Source: Ereboglobus sp. PH5-10 (GTDB lineage: Bacteria; Verrucomicrobiota; Verrucomicrobiia; Opitutales; Opitutaceae). Taken from it: DNA of 64,000 bases. How positions within the stretch are numbered: position 1 is the stretch's first letter; each line of letters begins with the position of its first letter. The stretch covers positions 310,001-374,000 of the forward strand of contig NZ_JAQFIP010000002.1 of assembly GCF_029504735.1 (NCBI RefSeq), written 5' to 3'. The position numbers and the translations under genes were made by a program. The notes under the pieces were generated by a model that was given only the letters and a program-made list of their open reading frames with translations, searched no databases and had not been told where the DNA came from. Positions 32,739 to 42,060 of this stretch are shown here, in pieces.

Positions 32739-35126
32739 ATGCGCAATCCCGCCACTCCCCCGAAACATCCCCTCCCCTCGCGCGCTCGACGGTTTCTGTC
32801 GTTTGTCGCAACCCGGCTCCCGGCATTCCTCGTGCCGCTTCTTTTTGCCGCTGTAAATGCGCAAACCTCCCATCCCGTTTTCAAGGACCCTGTCGCCGTC
32901 TGGAACATGGACGCCTCAAAATCAACCGCCGGCGATTCAGTGACGATTTCCGGCGCGGTCTCGCTCGGGCAGCCGCTTGACAGCGGCGACCGCGCGGCCT
33001 CGCGCGCTCGCGGAGGCGACGGGATTGCGGCGCGCTTCTCGGGCGGATTCCTCCGTGCCGACCGTTTCGCCGCGCCGAAGGGTGACCGTCTCACGATTCT
33101 CCTTCGCATAAAACCCACCGCCGGCCTGGCGAACAGCGAGCTCTTTTGCAAACACGGCGGCCATGCCAAAACCTCCTTCAACCTTTACGCCAACAACGGC
33201 GCCATCGGTTTCCAGATCGGCGTGAAGGGCCGGCCAAATCTTGGCGCGGATGTCCGCCTGCCGGCGTCCGCCATCGAGCGGGGCGCGTGGCACGACGTCA
33301 TCGCCCGCTACGACGGGCGGCAAATCGCGCTGTTCGTCAACGGCCGCCGTGTCGCGTCCGCGCCGGTGTCCGGCGAGCTGCGCGAAAACGCGGAGCCGCT
33401 GATCATCGGCAAAGCCATGCGCGGCGACATCGACCACGCCGCGATCTGGGCGCGCGCGCTTTCCGACGACGAGATTGTTGCGCTGAGCGGGGGTGCCGCG
33501 CACGTCGCGAAAAATCAGGAGGCGCTTCGCCCGAAGGTCGAGGCCGTGACCGGCAGGGACGGGCTCGGCACGGTTGACCAGCTCCGCGCCGCGCGCGATC
33601 TGCGCGCCAAGCTCGCCGCCGATCCGCACCGCCCGCGCTACCACCTCATGCCGCCCGACGGTTATTGGAACGACATCAACGGCACGCTTTATTGGAAGGG
33701 CCGCTACCACGTCATGTTTCTTGGACGCCAGGCACCCGACACGCAGACCGTCCTCGAGGGGCGCGACAACGACCACCCGCGCGAAATCTGGCTGCACGCG
33801 TCGAGCGCCGACCTCGTGCACTGGGTGCACCACGCGCCCGCGGTCGCTCCCGTTTTCGACGGCTCGATGCCGCGCGGCATTTACAGCGGCGACGCCGTGA
33901 ACGACGCGCCCGTGCCCACGCTCATTTACCACGTCCCCGGGCAGGGCACCTGCATCGCCACCGCCGACGATCCCAACGACCCCGAGCTCGTTCGCTGGAC
34001 GCCCGACCCGCGCAACCCGGTTATCTCCGACAAAACCGCGCCGCCCGAAGTCCGCGTCTTCGATCCCACCGCCTGGCGCGAAGCCGACGGCACCTACTAC
34101 GCGCTCATCGGCAACAAAAACGGCACGCCCGGTTACGAGGGCGACAGCAACAGCCTCTACCGCTCCACCGACCTCGTGAACTGGGAGTATCGCGGGCCGT
34201 TCTACAAATCCGACCGCAAGTGGACCGCCGCGCACGAGGACGCCGCCTGTCCCGACTTTTTCCCCATCGGCAACGGCAAGCACATGCTCCTCATGCACTG
34301 CCACCAGCCGTTCAACAGCGTGCATTATTACATCGGCGCCTGGGATCGCGCCGCCGAAAAATTCATCCCCGAATCGCACGGGCGCATGAGCTGGGCCGCC
34401 GGCTCCGTCGCCGGCCCCGAGACCTTGCTCGACGGCAAGGGCCGCCGCGTCTTTTGGGGCTGGGTGCAGGAACCCTACCGCCCCACGCAAATCAGGGGGC
34501 AAACCGTCGCCTCGGTGACATGGGCTTCCGTCGCCACGCTACCGCGCATCCTCTCGCTGTTCCCCGACAACACGCTCCGCATCCAGCCCGCGCCTGAGCT
34601 CGAAGTCCTCCGCCACAACGAGCGCTCGCTCTCGAACTTCACCGTCTCCGGCGAACGCGACCTCGGCGGCCTCAGCGGCGACACGCTCGAAATCCGCGCC
34701 AAAATCACCCCCGGAAAATCCGGGCGCTTCGGCATCATCGTCCGCGCCACGCCCGACCGCGCCGAGCAAACCGTGATCTGGATCGACCCCGGCAAAAACA
34801 CGCTCACCGCCGACATCTCCAAATCCACCCTCAACCCCGCCGCCCGCTGGACCAAGGGCCGCGCCGCGTTCCTGAAAAACCTCCCGCGCGACCAACATTA
34901 TGTCACCGAGCAAACCGCCCCGTTCACGCTCGCGCCCGGCGAGGCCGCCGACCTGCGCGTGTTCGTGGACAAGAGCGTCATCGAGGTTTATGTGAACGAG
35001 CGCCAGTGCCTCACGCAGCGCGTTTATCCGACGCGCCCCGACGCGAAGGACATCGCGCTCATCGCCGAGGAGTCACCGGTCACCGTCGAAAAACTCCAAG
35101 TCTGGGACATGCACCCGACGCAGTAA
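32739..35126 (+). CDS. Secreted LamG + GH32-like protein (fructan hydrolase clade, atypical catalytic motif)
   Basis: A 795-residue exported protein. The start at ATG 32739 gives a Sec-like signal (hydrophobic LPAFLVPLLFAAVNA ending near residue 40). A LamG/concanavalin-like domain (about 45-250) precedes a GH32 five-blade propeller and a C-terminal beta-sandwich (about 640-790, with FVDKSVIEVYVNE). The nucleophile motif is YWNDING (Asp312), a variant of WMNDPNG. The stabiliser region reads VFDPTAW (Asp442). The canonical Glu just before Cys in the ECPD motif is Ala503 (EDAACPDFFPIG, Glu500 three residues earlier). So either another Glu serves or specificity is altered. Flanked by regulator, transporter and fructokinase genes, fitting fructan or sucrose use. 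Confidence 0.85.
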   Translation: MRNPATPPKHPLPSRARRFLSFVATRLPAFLVPLLFAAVNAQTSHPVFKDPVAVWNMDASKSTAGDSVTISGAVSLGQPLDSGDRAASRARGGDGIAARFSGGFLRADRFAAPKGDRLTILLRIKPTAGLANSELFCKHGGHAKTSFNLYANNGAIGFQIGVKGRPNLGADVRLPASAIERGAWHDVIARYDGRQIALFVNGRRVASAPVSGELRENAEPLIIGKAMRGDIDHAAIWARALSDDEIVALSGGAAHVAKNQEALRPKVEAVTGRDGLGTVDQLRAARDLRAKLAADPHRPRYHLMPPDGYWNDINGTLYWKGRYHVMFLGRQAPDTQTVLEGRDNDHPREIWLHASSADLVHWVHHAPAVAPVFDGSMPRGIYSGDAVNDAPVPTLIYHVPGQGTCIATADDPNDPELVRWTPDPRNPVISDKTAPPEVRVFDPTAWREADGTYYALIGNKNGTPGYEGDSNSLYRSTDLVNWEYRGPFYKSDRKWTAAHEDAACPDFFPIGNGKHMLLMHCHQPFNSVHYYIGAWDRAAEKFIPESHGRMSWAAGSVAGPETLLDGKGRRVFWGWVQEPYRPTQIRGQTVASVTWASVATLPRILSLFPDNTLRIQPAPELEVLRHNERSLSNFTVSGERDLGGLSGDTLEIRAKITPGKSGRFGIIVRATPDRAEQTVIWIDPGKNTLTADISKSTLNPAARWTKGRAAFLKNLPRDQHYVTEQTAPFTLAPGEAADLRVFVDKSVIEVYVNERQCLTQRVYPTRPDAKDIALIAEESPVTVEKLQVWDMHPTQ

Positions 35127-35319
35127 TTCTCCCGACGCACAAACAACGCCGGCCTGACATGAGAATTCAAAGTGATATTAGCGAAGCGCGCTTGCGCAAG
35201 GAGGGGTGGCGTCCCACCGCCCGACGCGCGCAACGCACGCGCTCGTTTCGCATATCACTGAACAAACACCTCAAACGATTCGATTGCCCGCGCATCCCCA
35301 ACAACACCGCCTCAAACAT

Positions 35320-35575
35320 CCCCAAAGGGGATGAGTCCCATAGCCCGGGGTTGGCGCGAGCCGCGAGCGCCTACCCCGGGTTTGGTGAAAGAGAAAACAC
35401 AACCCTGAAGGGGTTGCGTCCCCTGAACGCACATGGCGCACAAACAAAACAAACAAGGAACACAGGCCACAACCCCGTTGGGGTTGGTTGTCATTTTCAT
35501 TATTCCCGGGGTAGCTCGCCACGCTCGCAACCCCGGGCTAAGGGACGGAAGCCCGTTGGGCTTCATCCAGCACCT
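35320..35575. repeat. Cluster of palindromic GC-rich repeats in a 488-bp gap
   Basis: The 35127-35614 gap has no supported gene. From 35320 it holds hairpins ccccaaagggg and a pair of inverted cccgggg blocks (tagcccggggtt at 35341-35352; aaccccgggcta at 35530-35541), with aaccctgaaggggtt (35401-35415) and aaccccgttggggtt (35472-35486). These are short words of a dispersed-repeat type that appears in intergenic regions of related genomes in my experience. It separates the GH32-like gene from the transporter gene. Confidence 0.6.
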
Positions 35576-35614
35576 CTTTCATTTCGAAAAAATTAACACG
35601 ATCCCCTGAAACCC

Positions 35615-36994
35615 ATGACCGCCTCATCAACCCAAGACAAAACCGCCTCGCCCAATTCGTTCCTTCTTCGCTGCTCGCTCGTGGCCGCGCTCGGCGGACT
35701 CCTGTTCGGCTTCGACACCGTCGTCATTTCCGGCGCGCAAAACCAGCTCAAGGAACTGTTCCAACTCAGCGGATTCATGCAGGGCTTCATGACCGCGTCC
35801 GCGCTCATCGGCACCGTGATCGGCGCGCTTCTCGCCGCGCGCCCGAGCGATGCGCTGGGCCGCAAGCGCTGCCTGCAATGGGCCGGCGTGTTGTTTTTTG
35901 TGTCGGCGGCCGGCTGCGCGTTCGCGTGGGATTTTTGGTCGCTGATCGTGTTTCGCGTCATCGGCGGCCTGGGCATCGGCGGCTCGACGGTGATCTGCCC
36001 GCTGTATCTCGCGGAGATCTCGCCGGCGCGCTGGCGCGGGCGGCTGGGCGCGTTTTTCCAGTTCAACATCGTGCTCGGCATCCTCGTCGCGTATCTGTCG
36101 AACTACTTGCTCGGACTCGTTGATTTCGGCGCGGACGAGTGGCGCTGGAAACTCGGCGTCGAGGCGTTCCCCGCGCTCCTGTTCTGGCTGCTCCTGCGCA
36201 ACATTCCCGAAAGCCCGCGCTGGCTCATCATGCGCGGACGCGCCGACGAGGCTTCGCACGTGTTCGCCGAAACCGGCGTCGAAAATCCCGCCGCGCAAGT
36301 CGCTGTCATCCAAGCCTCGCTCGACGAGGAAACCGGCGCGAAAAAAATCTCCGAGCCGCTCTTCCGGCGCATCCACGCGCTGCCCGTATTTCTCGCCGTC
36401 TCAGTCGCGATGTTCAACCAGCTCGACGGCATCAACGCGCTGCTCTACTACCTGAGCCCCATTTTTGGCATGGCCGGTTTCGACAAGGTTTCCGGCGACC
36501 TGCAATCCGTGCTCATCGGCGCGACCAACCTCGTTTTCACGATGCTCGGCATGGCGATCATCGACCGCGTGGGCCGCAAGACACTGCTCCTCGGCGGCGC
36601 GATCGGCACGGGACTGTGCCTGCTCGGCGTGGCGTGGATTTTCACAATCAACCAATACCAGGGCGCGCTTGTCTGGCTGCTCGTCGGCTACATCGCGTGC
36701 CACGCCTTCGGACAAGGCGCGGTTATCTGGGTATTCATCAGCGAGGTTTTCCCGAACCAAGTGCGCTCAAAAGGCCAGGTGCTCGGCAGCTCGACACACT
36801 GGATCATGGCGGCGGCGATCTCGTGGCTGTTCCCCGTGTTCGCCAAAAACGCCGGCGAACCCGGCGCGGGCATCCCGTTTTATTTCTTCGCGGCCATGAT
36901 GGTGCTGCAAGTCATCGTCGTGCTGCGCTGGTATCCCGAGACCAAGGGCGTGCCCCTCGAGGAAATCCAAAAACGCCTGTCCGGGAAAAAATAA
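35615..36994 (+). CDS. MFS sugar transporter (sugar porter family)
   Basis: A 459-residue 12-helix sugar:H+ symporter. Sugar-porter signatures: LGGLLFGFDTVVISGAQ in the first helix, RPSDALGRKRCL (loop 2-3), GGLGIGGSTVICPLYLAEISP, PESPRWLI (loop 6-7), QLDGINALLYYLSPIF, DRVGRKTLLLGG (loop 8-9) and PETKGVPLEEI near the C-terminus. Starting at ATG 35615, it would import fructose, sucrose or a related hexose across the inner membrane (substrate inferred). It is downstream of the GH32-like gene and upstream of the fructokinase, so extracellular cleavage, import and phosphorylation are encoded in order. Confidence 0.93.
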   Translation: MTASSTQDKTASPNSFLLRCSLVAALGGLLFGFDTVVISGAQNQLKELFQLSGFMQGFMTASALIGTVIGALLAARPSDALGRKRCLQWAGVLFFVSAAGCAFAWDFWSLIVFRVIGGLGIGGSTVICPLYLAEISPARWRGRLGAFFQFNIVLGILVAYLSNYLLGLVDFGADEWRWKLGVEAFPALLFWLLLRNIPESPRWLIMRGRADEASHVFAETGVENPAAQVAVIQASLDEETGAKKISEPLFRRIHALPVFLAVSVAMFNQLDGINALLYYLSPIFGMAGFDKVSGDLQSVLIGATNLVFTMLGMAIIDRVGRKTLLLGGAIGTGLCLLGVAWIFTINQYQGALVWLLVGYIACHAFGQGAVIWVFISEVFPNQVRSKGQVLGSSTHWIMAAAISWLFPVFAKNAGEPGAGIPFYFFAAMMVLQVIVVLRWYPETKGVPLEEIQKRLSGKK

Positions 36995-37064
36995 ATAACC
37001 ACGGATATGTGCGAATTTTTGCGCGCGTCTCCCATGCCGTGACTCAATCAAATCAAAAACAAAC

Positions 37065-37166
37065 TTAACCGCAGATAAACGCAGATGAGCACAGATATTC
37101 AAACCATCGAACCGCAAAACACATTGTTTTCCGTATCTGCGTTTATCTGTGTCCATCTGCGGTTAA
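37065..37166. repeat. Inverted repeat between transporter and fructokinase
   Basis: Arms ttaaccgcagataaacgcag (from 37065) and its near-complement ending ctgcggttaa (37166), each about 33 bp with few mismatches. The arms are made of cagat/acgcag words. The surrounding 222-bp gap (36995-37216) holds no gene; a short tccgaa/ttcgga hairpin lies at 37172-37191 just before the fructokinase start. Confidence 0.7.
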
Positions 37167-37216
37167 AAGAATCCGAAAATCTTAATTCGGAATAACCTCT
37201 GGAAAAACCAACGCGC

Positions 37217-38116
37217 GTGAACACAAACGACAAAATCCCCGGCAACCCGCCGCTGCTCGTCTTCGGAGAAATCCTGTGGGACATGCTGCCGGCGGGCGCG
37301 CGCCCCGGCGGCGCGCCCGCAAACGTCGCCGTGCTCGCGCACGCGATCGGCGCGCACTGCCTGCTCGCGAGCGCCGTGGGCGACGACGAGCCCGGATACG
37401 ACATGCTCGCGCTCCTGCGCGAGCGCGATTTCCCGACCACGCATGTGCAAGTAATCACCGGCGCGCAGACCGGTGCCGTCGATGTCACGATCACCGGCGC
37501 GGGCATCCCCTCGTATCGGATTCGCGAAAACACCGCGTGGGACCGCATCGCGCTTACGCCGGACCTCGCCAAAACGGCGACGTGCGCGGCGGCGTTTTAT
37601 TTCGGCTCGCTCGCGCAACGCTCGGAGGAATCCCGCGCGACCCTGAAAAAACTCCTGCAAACAATCCCCGCGAGTTGCCTGCGTTTCTTCGACGCAAACC
37701 TGCGCGAACCTTGGCCGGGCGCGGACGTGCTGCACGACTCGCTCGCGCACGCGGACATCCTCAAACTCAACCACGAGGAACTGCCGCTGCTCGCCTCCTG
37801 GCTCGGCCTGCCAACGGAAGAGCGCGCCTTCGCCGACGCCGTCTTCGCGCGCCACCCGGTGCGCACGCTACTGCTCACAAAAGGCCCCGCCGGCGCCGAT
37901 GTATTCGACAAAGGCGGCGAGCCTGTTCGCATCCCCGCCTCGCCCGCCGAAACAATCATCGACACCGTCGGCGCGGGCGACGCCTTCTCGGCGGGTTTCA
38001 TCGACGGCTGCCTGCGCGGCCTCTCGAGCCGCGAGGCGGCCCAATGCGGCAGCGACTTCGCCGCCCGCGTCTGCGAAAACGCCGGCGCCTGGCTGCCCCC
38101 GCGCGCTTTGCGATGA
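37217..38116 (+). CDS. Fructokinase (PfkB family)
   Basis: A 299-residue ribokinase-family sugar kinase, probably phosphorylating fructose to fructose-6-phosphate. N-terminal FGEILWDMLPAG and the substrate-binding PGGAPANVAVLAHAIGAHC are typical of bacterial fructokinases. The C-terminal ATP/catalytic motif is DTVGAGDAFSAGFIDGCL with the catalytic Asp in GAGD. Also GLRxxN-like DANLREPW and ILKLNHEELPLL. GTG start at 37217. It completes the regulator, GH32, transporter and kinase set. It ends convergent with the defence-like helicase gene. Confidence 0.9.
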   Translation: MNTNDKIPGNPPLLVFGEILWDMLPAGARPGGAPANVAVLAHAIGAHCLLASAVGDDEPGYDMLALLRERDFPTTHVQVITGAQTGAVDVTITGAGIPSYRIRENTAWDRIALTPDLAKTATCAAAFYFGSLAQRSEESRATLKKLLQTIPASCLRFFDANLREPWPGADVLHDSLAHADILKLNHEELPLLASWLGLPTEERAFADAVFARHPVRTLLLTKGPAGADVFDKGGEPVRIPASPAETIIDTVGAGDAFSAGFIDGCLRGLSSREAAQCGSDFAARVCENAGAWLPPRALR

Positions 38117-38204
38117 CGTGAATGATGTCGCAGTGTGTCAAAATTTCCGACGCCTCTGTGTTTAAAACTAAGTGTAATTTTCTGCAGACACACTCTATTC
38201 ACGT
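38116..38204. repeat. Imperfect inverted repeat at the end of the helicase module
   Basis: ACGTGAAT (38116-38123), GTGTGTC (38133-38139) and AAAATT (38140-38145) pair in order with AATTTT (38176-38181), GACACAC (38187-38193) and ATTCACGT (38197-38204). It overlaps the fructokinase stop and ends 18 bp before the helicase stop. Possible bidirectional terminator or insertion scar of the low-GC module. Confidence 0.55.
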
Positions 38205-38222
38205 AAAAGCAGACGATGCATC

Positions 38223-40628
38223 TCACTCCTTTTGCACGTTTTGTTGCCATGTTCCTGCTGTTTCCACCGCCACGCTGCAAGCTCCTCGCATGTCAAGACG
38301 TTCGCGGGCGTTCGCCATGTCGAGCAGTGCTTCCGGCACATGTTCGTCGAATTTTTCAAATTGTTTCATTGGCAAAAGTGGACTCAGCGTTTCGGCAGAT
38401 ATTGTTGTGGTTGCAATCCGACTTATGTGAGCGCGCCATGTATCAACATCCACGTTTTTGTAGTGTATTGTGAATTGACCGAGTGATGTTTGCATGCGGT
38501 CGTGTTTAGCAAGAAGTGCAAGCGTTTGCATAATTTTTGTTCCACGCCAAGGGAACCAAACTAAATCATTACCTATGATGAGAATCCCCGCTGACTTCGG
38601 CGAAGCAATTTGCCAGCGTGTGGCAAGATCGCGCGCAGAGTCAAAGAGCGTTTGAGCTGCGGTGTCCAACCATGCGAGTGCGGTCGAGGTCTCATTGAGC
38701 GCGTTCCTCATTTCGCACACAACTCGGTCAGCTATGTTGCCCCCATTTCCACGGAAATAGGGGAGCTTTGGATTGGTGCTGCTTTTCACATGAACGCGTT
38801 TTTCGTCGGTGATAATCTCGACAACTTCCCAACGGCGTCCGCCCAATATGATATTTTCCCCTATCGGTGGCACTAGGTCGGCGGCAAGCATACCGAGATG
38901 ACGATCGTTGTGCAAAATGTTGAATTCCTCGGTTGATTGAAACGCAGCATAGAACGTCCGATCACGCGTGATATTCTCGCCGGCGAGTCCGAGAATCAGG
39001 GTGCCATCGGTCATTTGCTCGATTAGTTCCTGTTCTTTGAGACCGCGAAGCAGTGTGATAAATTGTCGTTGGTCGATATTGCGAAATGGTCCGCGCACAA
39101 GGAGCGCATCGTGCAAGTTTATCGCGCGCATGCCTCCAGTCTGGGTAAGATAGCTGAGAATTTGATGCACCAGAGTGCTCAGGTGCATGCGGTTTGAATC
39201 GGGTGGCTCCAGCCATTTTTGCATCAGCAAACGCACGAGCGCGACGGAGCGGAGAAGCTCGGGAAAAAGAAAATCCTCGGGGGTCGAAACAAGCTTGGAC
39301 GTTGGCGTGGAATCGCGTGTGTAAAGTCGAAGAATGGATGGTTCGTCGGCACGGCGGCCCGAGCGTCCCAGACGTTGCACCATTGATGACACGGACCACG
39401 GCGGGTCGATTTGTCCGATGGCGCGAATATTTCCGATGTCGATTCCCATCTCAAGCGTGCTTGAACAAAACGCCGTGGCAGGTCGGCCGGGCACGGCGTT
39501 TTTAAGATGCGCCTCGACGGACTCGCGTTCGTCTTTTGAGAGTGAACCGTGATGAACATGAAACGGATCGACGGGCCAGTTTTCACGCAAGGCGGTTTGA
39601 TGGCATGTGTCGGCAACAAGTTCAATAGAGCGTTTTGCGTTGCCGAAAATCAAATTGGTTCCCTTACGAAAATGACGGCAAATATCCGCGGCGATATCAT
39701 CGAATTCATTGGTGACGTTGCGCGGGTCGGTTTGTGTGTTGCCGTAAAGATGCTCGAAAAATACTTCGTGGCTTTTTTTTGATGGATCGTCAACCGAGGG
39801 CGACGAATCGGTGAGCGTTGTTGCACGGCTGTCAAGCGTGGCGAGTGTCGCACGCCATTGTTCGGGGACGAGGCGGCGGCGTGCGATGACGTTGCCTTGT
39901 TTGTCCTTCCTGTCTTCGGGCGCAAGATACGCACGAACACCAAGACGAATTTCGCGGCCTTGTCCGGTGCTTTCAATGATGAGGGCGCTGGCCGGGGCGT
40001 CGGGAGAAATAAATGCGCGGGCGGCGGCATAATCACCAAGCGTGGCCGAAAGGCCGAGCAGCCGAGGCCGGCAACCGGCATGGTGGGCAATGCGCGAAAG
40101 CAGGCTCCTCAGATGAATGCCCCGCACATTTTCGAGAAAGGCGTGGAGTTCGTCTATGACCACGTAATTGAGCGCGGCAAAGAGCGCCGGGATTTCGCGG
40201 CCGCGGCGCAAGAACAGCGCCTCGATGGATTCTGGTGTGATGAGAAGCACACCGCCGGGGTTTTTGAGCGTGTCTTTTTTTTCGGTTGCGCTGACATCAC
40301 CGTGCCATCGGTGAACCGGGATTTGCGCATGCTCGCATATGCGTTCGAGCCGGGAGAACTGGTCATTGATGAGCGCCTTGAGAGGTCCGACATAGAGGGC
40401 GCGTATGGAGCGGACTGCATCGTTCTGCCCGGATACGATGCGCGAGAGAATCGGAAGGAACGCAGCCTCGGTTTTCCCGCCCGCAGTGGGCGCGGTGATG
40501 ATGAGCGGGGCGTCGGATTTGTTGAAGGCGAGAATGCAATCGCGCTGAACTGGATTGAGTTCCTGCCAGCGCATATCCCAGATTGCGCGTTGCACGCCGG
40601 GGTGCAAAAGTTCGAATGCCGAGGACAC
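38223..40628 (-). CDS. DEAD/DEAH-box helicase, Lhr/BrxHI-like
   Basis: An 801-residue superfamily 2 helicase. Q-motif-like LNPVQRD (about 25-31), Walker A APTAGGKT (about 46-53), DELH box VIDELHAFLENV, motif III GLSATLGDY, and the second RecA domain with CSSTLEMGIDIGN and QRLGRSGRRADEP. The C-terminal 350 residues are Lhr-like and of unknown detail. GTG start at 40628. The gene lies 21 bp after a BrxD-like ATPase gene; a BrxD/BrxHI pair is characteristic of type 2 BREX (established knowledge), but the methylase and PglZ genes of BREX are absent here. AT content is higher than in the flanking genes. Probable role: nucleic-acid remodelling in phage defence (inference). Confidence 0.9.
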   Translation of the reverse strand: MSSAFELLHPGVQRAIWDMRWQELNPVQRDCILAFNKSDAPLIITAPTAGGKTEAAFLPILSRIVSGQNDAVRSIRALYVGPLKALINDQFSRLERICEHAQIPVHRWHGDVSATEKKDTLKNPGGVLLITPESIEALFLRRGREIPALFAALNYVVIDELHAFLENVRGIHLRSLLSRIAHHAGCRPRLLGLSATLGDYAAARAFISPDAPASALIIESTGQGREIRLGVRAYLAPEDRKDKQGNVIARRRLVPEQWRATLATLDSRATTLTDSSPSVDDPSKKSHEVFFEHLYGNTQTDPRNVTNEFDDIAADICRHFRKGTNLIFGNAKRSIELVADTCHQTALRENWPVDPFHVHHGSLSKDERESVEAHLKNAVPGRPATAFCSSTLEMGIDIGNIRAIGQIDPPWSVSSMVQRLGRSGRRADEPSILRLYTRDSTPTSKLVSTPEDFLFPELLRSVALVRLLMQKWLEPPDSNRMHLSTLVHQILSYLTQTGGMRAINLHDALLVRGPFRNIDQRQFITLLRGLKEQELIEQMTDGTLILGLAGENITRDRTFYAAFQSTEEFNILHNDRHLGMLAADLVPPIGENIILGGRRWEVVEIITDEKRVHVKSSTNPKLPYFRGNGGNIADRVVCEMRNALNETSTALAWLDTAAQTLFDSARDLATRWQIASPKSAGILIIGNDLVWFPWRGTKIMQTLALLAKHDRMQTSLGQFTIHYKNVDVDTWRAHISRIATTTISAETLSPLLPMKQFEKFDEHVPEALLDMANARERLDMRGACSVAVETAGTWQQNVQKE

Positions 40629-40649
40629 GGAGCGACGCCGGAGAGCGCG

Positions 40650-42026
40650 TTAGAGTTTTAGTGTGGCGAGATCGTCGTTTTCGTCGGCATCGGGAAGCGC
40701 GATTGGATTTGCCTCGAGTTCCTCCTCAATCGAAAGCGGAGTGGTTGCCTTGCGCAAGAAACCGTCGCCAGAGACGAGGTCTTCCCATTTTGTGCCGGGA
40801 TTCTGTTCCAATACATTGAGCAGGCCGACGAAGGACCGAATAACATCGCGGGGAGTTTTAAAATAGTCGGCGCCGAGGGTGTCGTTTGCGCGCCGCAGGA
40901 CGGCGAGGAGAGCTGCGTCCGGCACGAGATGGCGGGCAGGATCGCCCGATGCGTGCACATTGCGGATGTTGGCAAGAAGGACATAAAGTTCTTCCGGGCT
41001 GAGGCAGGCGAGCCGGATGACAGGGCCGGAGAAATCAATGAGTCCCCCTTGGGCAAAACTGTTGCCTTGGAGGCGCGTGCGGAGTGCTTCGTAGCTGTAG
41101 AGTCCGCGGCGCGTGTCTTCGATGCATTCATCGGTGCCGGCAAAAATGAACCCGAGGTGGGCTACGGTGCCTTGGAGGCAGTCGTTGATAAGTGTGAGCA
41201 CCATTTCGTAATTGGCCTGACGGGCGCGCTTGCTTGGAAGGCGGTGGGAGAGCACGACAAGTTCGTCGATATTGACGACCATGCCAGCATAGCCGGCCTT
41301 CACACAGAAGGCTGCCATGAGTTTGAGCGAATCGTAGATAGTCTCATCAGATATGATGCGGCGGACTCCAAGGGCATGGCGGGCGTCGGTCTTGGTGGCA
41401 AACTCCCCCCGAAGCCATCGCAGGGCCGACGTCTTGAGCGAGTCGTCGCCGTTCTGGTGTCCTTCGTAATATTTGGAGAGAACCTCGGCGAACTCGTAGC
41501 CGCCGACGAGTTGCTGGATATCAGCGAGGTCGGTGTTGAGACGGGCTTTTACTTGGGCATCGTCGCCACCGGCGGATTTTACCTTGTGACTGATGCGGGA
41601 AATCCAGTTTTCCACGAGCCCCGGGAGTCCGCCTCCCTCGGGTTTGGAACGCGTGGCGAGATTGCGCAAGAGCTCAGTGTAAAGCGCACGGGCTTCTCCG
41701 GTTGTTGCGTATAACCGGCGTTCCATGGTCATGTCGGCCTGGACAACGACCAAATTTTTTTGGAGAGCAAGAGTTCGGACAAGGTTGAGGAAAAAACTTT
41801 TTCCGGAACCGAAGCGGCCGACCACAATGCGGAACGCCGCCGAGCCTGCGACAATGCGCTCTATGTCCGTGAGCAGGGCTTCGACTTCACGTTTTCGACC
41901 GACTTGAATGTGGTGCAACCCTTGACGAGGAACCAAACCGGCCTGAAGCGATTGGAGGATGGCATCGCGTTCGCGGCGCTTGATTGGAGATGTGTTGTTT
42001 GAATTGGCGGGTTTGTTTGCGGACAT
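40650..42026 (-). CDS. BrxD-like ATP-binding protein (DUF2791 type)
   Basis: A 458-residue P-loop NTPase. Start ATG 42026 (MSANKPANS) is preferred; an in-frame extension to 42176 runs into the preceding gene. N-terminal RRERDAILQSLQAGLVPRQG and HIQVGRKREVEALL are typical of the BREX ATP-binding family; Walker A GRFGSGKS is at about 70-77, Walker B-like GMVVNIDELVVLSH follows, and a C-terminal LARANDTLGADYF-like region includes TPRDVIRSFVGLLNVLEQNP. It is the middle gene of a three-gene - strand module with the TerB protein (34 bp upstream) and the helicase (21 bp downstream). Likely the energy-coupling ATPase of the module. Confidence 0.88.
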   Translation of the reverse strand: MSANKPANSNNTSPIKRRERDAILQSLQAGLVPRQGLHHIQVGRKREVEALLTDIERIVAGSAAFRIVVGRFGSGKSFFLNLVRTLALQKNLVVVQADMTMERRLYATTGEARALYTELLRNLATRSKPEGGGLPGLVENWISRISHKVKSAGGDDAQVKARLNTDLADIQQLVGGYEFAEVLSKYYEGHQNGDDSLKTSALRWLRGEFATKTDARHALGVRRIISDETIYDSLKLMAAFCVKAGYAGMVVNIDELVVLSHRLPSKRARQANYEMVLTLINDCLQGTVAHLGFIFAGTDECIEDTRRGLYSYEALRTRLQGNSFAQGGLIDFSGPVIRLACLSPEELYVLLANIRNVHASGDPARHLVPDAALLAVLRRANDTLGADYFKTPRDVIRSFVGLLNVLEQNPGTKWEDLVSGDGFLRKATTPLSIEEELEANPIALPDADENDDLATLKL

Positions 42027-42060
42027 GAGGTGTGGGCGATGGGAATAATGGGAGGAAGTG

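Noticed and set aside
35006-35596. A 196-residue + strand frame after the GH32-like gene
   Set aside because: It begins in another frame inside the GH32-like gene and runs through the palindromic repeat cluster; a repeat-derived frame.
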